A DNA stretch of 8,011 nucleotides, from NCBI GenBank assembly GCA_013202725.1, contig JABMRH010000105.1:1-8011 (forward strand), written 5' to 3'. Position numbers and translations under genes: made by a program. Shown here piece after piece: positions 6,171 through 8,011 of the stretch. Source of the stretch: Desulfobacteraceae bacterium (GTDB lineage Bacteria; Desulfobacterota; Desulfobacteria; Desulfobacterales; ETH-SRB1). Each line of letters starts with the position of its first letter. Position 1 is the first letter of the stretch. The notes under the pieces were generated by a model. That model did not search any database. It was not told where the DNA came from and saw nothing but the letters and a program-made list of their open reading frames with translations.

Positions 6171-6500
6171 TTAAGAGTCTATTATCTCATTGCATTTCAT
6201 GCAAACACGAACCTTTTTCCCGTCCTCAAGACTCTTCATCTTGATACGTGCCGGCGACACGCACTTGCTGCACATCAACATGACATTAGACCAGCTGATT
6301 GGAGCCTCACCCTCAACAATCCCTCCCTGCCGATTCTGAGCGCTGGGCTTTACATGCCTTTTAACAAGATTCGCTTTCTCTACAAGAACCCGTTTATCCT
6401 TTTTGATTACCTTGAGGACCTTTCCGATCTTACCGTTATCCTTGCCGGCAATAATTTTAACCTTATCGTCCTTTTTTATAAGACATTTATTTTTCATCAT
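6171..6500 (-). CDS. rplX: 50S ribosomal protein L24 (uL24) with C-terminal zinc ribbon
   Basis: L24 starts 50S assembly and sits near the polypeptide exit tunnel. The 109-residue product has an N-terminal KOW motif (KKDDKVKIIAGKDNGKIGKV, about 9-28) and the family segment KANLVKRHVKPSAQNRQGGI (42-61). The C-terminal half has two cysteine pairs, CSKC (Cys77, Cys80) and CMKC (Cys100, Cys103). This is the four-cysteine ribbon found in L24 of many bacteria but absent from E. coli L24. Two adjacent ATGs are possible starts; the first is shown, and the second would remove one residue. The Shine-Dalgarno sequence is weak (GAGAAG). It is separated from rplN by a 111-nt gap. Confidence 0.97.
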   Translation of the reverse strand: MMKNKCLIKKDDKVKIIAGKDNGKIGKVLKVIKKDKRVLVEKANLVKRHVKPSAQNRQGGIVEGEAPISWSNVMLMCSKCVSPARIKMKSLEDGKKVRVCMKCNEIIDS

Positions 6501-6528
6501 AAGCCGCTTCTCATATAATTCATAATTT

Positions 6529-6594
6529 AGGAATTTGGGAATTGAAGGTATTCTACTGATTTTAATCCCTCAATTCCTCAATTCCTTAATTCCT
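6529..6594. repeat. Imperfect inverted repeat in the rplN-rplX gap
   Basis: The stretch 6529-6548 (AGGAATTTGGGAATTGAAGG) is the near reverse complement of 6576-6594 within the neighbouring octamer array, with about 17 of 19 positions matching and one gap. The transcript could form an AU-rich stem-loop between rplN and rplX. There is no terminal U run typical of a terminator. Confidence 0.5.
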
Positions 6595-6611
6595 CAATCC
6601 CTTAATTCCTT
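6564..6611. repeat. Octamer tandem array, six copies, after rplN
   Basis: Units begin at 6564, 6572, 6580, 6588, 6596 and 6604, with an exact 8-bp period: AATCCCTC, AATTCCTC, AATTCCTT, AATTCCTC, AATCCCTT, AATTCCTT. The array abuts the rplN stop codon (6612-6614). The same consensus in the same orientation occurs at 4229-4252. On the transcript it reads as repeated AAGGAATT/GAGGGATT. Confidence 0.8.
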
Positions 6612-6980
6612 TTATAAAACCTCGGGAGCCAGAGATATGATCTTCATAAACTTTTTGGCTCTGAGCTCTCTTGCAACAGGACCGAAAATACGTGTGCCTA
6701 CAGGCTCCAGATTCGGATTAATTAAAACAGCTGAATTGTCATCAAATCTGATATATGATCCATCCGGCCTTCTGATTTCCTTTTTGGTTCGAACCACAAC
6801 AGCCTTTAAGACATCCCCCTTTTTAACCTTTGCATTAGGGATTGCTTCCTTCACACTTACAACAATTATATCGCCGATACTTGCATAGCGTCTTCTGGAA
6901 CCTCCAAGAACCTTTATGCAATACAATATCTTAGCTCCTGAATTGTCTGCTGCTGTTAATCTCGTCTCTGCCTGAATCAT
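6612..6980 (-). CDS. rplN: 50S ribosomal protein L14 (uL14)
   Basis: L14 is a five-stranded barrel at the intersubunit face that helps form bridge B8 with 16S rRNA. The 122-residue protein is the standard length. It begins MIQAETRLTAADNSGAKILY and contains KVLGGSRRRYASIGDIIVVSV, the VVVRTKKEIRRPDGSYIRFD segment, and NSAVLINPNLEPVGTRIFGP. It ends RELRAKKFMKIISLAPEVL. The ATG has AAGGAA about 10 nt upstream, and 18 nt separate it from rpsQ. This is the gene that opens the spc operon in E. coli; no promoter is evident in this short junction, so it is probably co-transcribed with the S10 genes. Confidence 0.99.
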   Translation of the reverse strand: MIQAETRLTAADNSGAKILYCIKVLGGSRRRYASIGDIIVVSVKEAIPNAKVKKGDVLKAVVVRTKKEIRRPDGSYIRFDDNSAVLINPNLEPVGTRIFGPVARELRAKKFMKIISLAPEVL

Positions 6981-6998
6981 TTTTACAAGTTTCCTTAA

Positions 6999-7265
6999 TT
7001 ATACAACTTTCTTGAGAATTTTACTTACGCGCCATTTTTTTGTCCTGCTGATAGGTCTTGACTCTGTTATTAACACCTTATCACCAACCTGGCAGGCATT
7101 ATCTTCATCGTGAGATGAAAACTTGGAACCTCTCTTTATATACTTATGATAAAGGGGATATTTAACCATTCTCTCAACCTGGACAACTACGGTCTTATCC
7201 ATCTTGTCACTCACAACGGCCCCGACCACCTGTCTTTTATTACCTCTTTTTTTCATGGCATCCAT
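6999..7265 (-). CDS. rpsQ: 30S ribosomal protein S17 (uS17)
   Basis: S17 is an OB-fold protein that binds 16S rRNA early in 30S assembly. The 88-residue product contains RQVVGAVVSDKMDKTVVVQV (11-30), KYPLYHKYIKRGSKFSSHDE (35-54) and VGDKVLITESRPISRTKKWR (60-79), all diagnostic. The start shown (ATG at 7263-7265) lies about 12 nt from a GAGG site that overlaps the rpmC TGA stop. An ATG three codons later is also possible, so the N-terminus is uncertain by three residues. The gap to rpmC is 17 nt. The stop is TAA. Confidence 0.97.
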   Translation of the reverse strand: MDAMKKRGNKRQVVGAVVSDKMDKTVVVQVERMVKYPLYHKYIKRGSKFSSHDEDNACQVGDKVLITESRPISRTKKWRVSKILKKVV

Positions 7266-7282
7266 GCTTGTCTATATGTTCC

Positions 7283-7465
7283 TCAAGCTTCCTTTATTAT
7301 GGTTTTAATCCTTGCAATATCACATTTGATCTGCTTCATCTTTTGAGGATTTTCGAGCTGACCTATTTCATGCTGAAAATACAGATTAAACAACTCCTCT
7401 TTAAGGTCAACCAGTTTCCGTTGTCTCTCTTCAAGATTCAGATCTCTAATCTCACCTGCTTTCAT
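7283..7465 (-). CDS. rpmC: 50S ribosomal protein L29 (uL29)
   Basis: L29 is a small helical hairpin near the exit of the polypeptide tunnel, where it helps dock trigger factor and SRP with L23. The 60-residue protein starts MKAGEIRDLNLEERQRKLVD and includes LKEELFNLYFQHEIGQLENP, followed by IKCDIARIKTIIKE, as in the family. Length is normal. The ATG overlaps the rplP stop by one base (TAATG). An AAGGAG Shine-Dalgarno sequence lies in the end of rplP, so expression is coupled. The TGA stop is part of the Shine-Dalgarno region for rpsQ. Confidence 0.98.
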   Translation of the reverse strand: MKAGEIRDLNLEERQRKLVDLKEELFNLYFQHEIGQLENPQKMKQIKCDIARIKTIIKEA

Positions 7466-7878
7466 TATATATTGCTCCTTTCCACAAACTTTGTCTTTAC
7501 CGAAAGCTTGTGTGAAGCAAGTCGGAACGCCTCCTTAGCCATATCTCTCGGGACGCCTTGCATTTCGTAAAGAATTCTTCCCGGACGAACTATTGCATTC
7601 CAACCTTCAGGCGCACCCTTTCCCTTTCCCATTCTTACTTCAGCAGGTTTTTTGGTAAACGGCTTATCGGGAAATATCCTTATCCACATCTTACCGCCCC
7701 TTTTTACATGCCGTGTCATGGCGATTCGGGCGGCCTCAATCTGTTTTGAGTTGATTGCGCCACATTCTACCGCCTGCAATCCAAATTCACCAAAATTCAA
7801 ATTACAACCACGGGTAGCTAAGCCCCTCATTCTGCCCCTTTGCTGCTTTCTAAATTTGACCTTTTTTGGACTCAGCAT
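7465..7878 (-). CDS. rplP: 50S ribosomal protein L16 (uL16)
   Basis: L16 binds 23S rRNA near the A-site tRNA elbow and is needed for late 50S assembly. The 137-residue product starts MLSPKKVKFRKQQRGRMRGL and contains NFGEFGLQAVECGAINSKQI, ARIAMTRHVKRGGKMWIRIF and PDKPFTKKPAEVRMGKGKGA. It ends with VRPGRILYEMQGVPRDMAKE and AFRLASHKLSVKTKFVE, all standard. The ATG has TAGGAG about 7 nt upstream. The first 65 bases, with the upstream leader, recur inverted on the plus strand at the window edge. The gene itself appears complete and intact. Confidence 0.98.
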   Translation of the reverse strand: MLSPKKVKFRKQQRGRMRGLATRGCNLNFGEFGLQAVECGAINSKQIEAARIAMTRHVKRGGKMWIRIFPDKPFTKKPAEVRMGKGKGAPEGWNAIVRPGRILYEMQGVPRDMAKEAFRLASHKLSVKTKFVERSNI

Positions 7879-7890
7879 ATGTTATATCTC

Positions 7891-7909
7891 CTAATATTGA
7901 TGAATTCGT
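7891..7909 (-). CDS. rpsC: Probable 3' end of rpsC (S3), partial
   Basis: On the minus strand the bases before rplP read as codons for R-I-H-Q-Y followed by TAG, preceded by lysine codons AAA AAA that run into the loop of the palindrome. The TAG overlaps the rplP Shine-Dalgarno sequence TAGGAG, the same stop/SD arrangement seen at secY-map and rpmC-rpsQ. In nearly all bacteria rpsC directly precedes rplP, so these codons are probably the S3 C-terminus. The tail is too short and variable to identify by sequence. Confidence 0.4.
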
Positions 7910-7946
7910 TTTTTTACGAATTAATCAATATTAGGAGATATAACAT

Positions 7947-8011
7947 ATGCTGAGTCCAAAAAAGGTGAAATTTAGAAAGCCGCAAAGGGGGAGAATGCGG
8001 GGCGTAGCTAC
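7947..8011 (+). pseudogene. Inverted partial copy of the rplP 5' end
   Basis: A plus-strand ATG preceded by TAGGAGATATAAC opens a frame reading MLSPKKVKFRKPQRGRMRGVA before running off the window. It repeats the first 65 bases of rplP with five substitutions: three are synonymous, one gives Gln12 to Pro and one gives Leu20 to Val. It is a duplicate created by the fold-back at this edge. Whether it continues as a gene cannot be seen. A second real L16 gene facing the first would be very unusual. Confidence 0.6.

Larger units (their letters stand above)
7814..8011. repeat. Large fold-back palindrome at the window edge
   Basis: The arms 7814-7909 and 7916-8011 are reverse complements of each other over 96 positions with six mismatches. 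They are separated by a 6-nt T loop (7910-7915). The 43 positions 7924-7966 match 7859-7901 perfectly. The mismatches are at 7923, 7967, 7981, 7991, 7998 and 8004. The palindrome holds two divergent copies of the start of rplP with its Shine-Dalgarno sequence. The normal neighbour rpsC is missing. This geometry is typical of a chimeric contig end, though a true inverted duplication cannot be excluded from sequence alone. Confidence 0.95.

Noticed and set aside
6564..6611. Possible CRISPR-like array
   Set aside because: Units are only 8 bp, contiguous and without spacers, so this is a short tandem repeat.
7879..7946. Divergent promoter or bidirectional regulatory region between two rplP starts
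   Set aside because: The symmetry is fully explained by duplication of the rpsC-rplP junction. The bases decode as the probable end of rpsC plus a Shine-Dalgarno sequence, not as promoter elements.

Overview
The window is a densely packed ribosomal-protein operon read entirely on the minus strand. It is the end of the S10-type cluster joined to the spc-type cluster and the start of the alpha-type cluster. In transcription order (from high to low coordinates) it holds rplP (L16), rpmC (L29), rpsQ (S17), rplN (L14), rplX (L24), rplE (L5), rpsN (zinc-type S14), rpsH (S8), rplF (L6), rplR (L18), rpsE (S5), rpmD (L30), rplO (L15), secY, map, infA and rpmJ (L36). It ends with a Shine-Dalgarno sequence for one more gene, which by synteny should be rpsM.

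The organism is bacterial. The gene order, protein sequences and AT-rich composition, together with short GTCATTTCGA-type and TTGAACC/AATTCCT-type intergenic repeats, suggest a Desulfobacterota (deltaproteobacterial) lineage. That assignment is inference. No adk lies between secY and map, unlike many other bacteria. Three zinc-ribbon proteins (L36, S14, L24) keep all of their ligand residues.

Region by region: 8-129 holds the rpsM ribosome binding site and rpmJ. 174-1151 holds infA and map. 1161-2477 is secY. 2477-4026 holds rplO, rpmD, rpsE and rplR. 4027-4260 is an unusually long gap carrying a MITE-like inverted-repeat element and an octamer array. 4261-5277 holds rplF and rpsH. 5278-5403 is a gap with a TGAAC-type repeat. 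5404-6500 holds rpsN, rplE and rplX. 6501-6611 is a gap with an octamer array. 6612-7878 holds rplN, rpsQ, rpmC and rplP. 7814-8011 is a near-perfect fold-back palindrome.

The genes supply 30S and 50S subunit proteins, the protein-conducting channel, N-terminal methionine removal and initiation factor 1. They are tightly coupled: two TAATG stop/start overlaps, one 14-nt overlap, and several Shine-Dalgarno sequences that include the preceding stop codon. I see no new enzymatic or defence system. The unusual content is in the intergenic DNA and in the inverted duplication of the rpsC-rplP junction at the right edge, which most likely marks an assembly or amplification chimera at a contig end.
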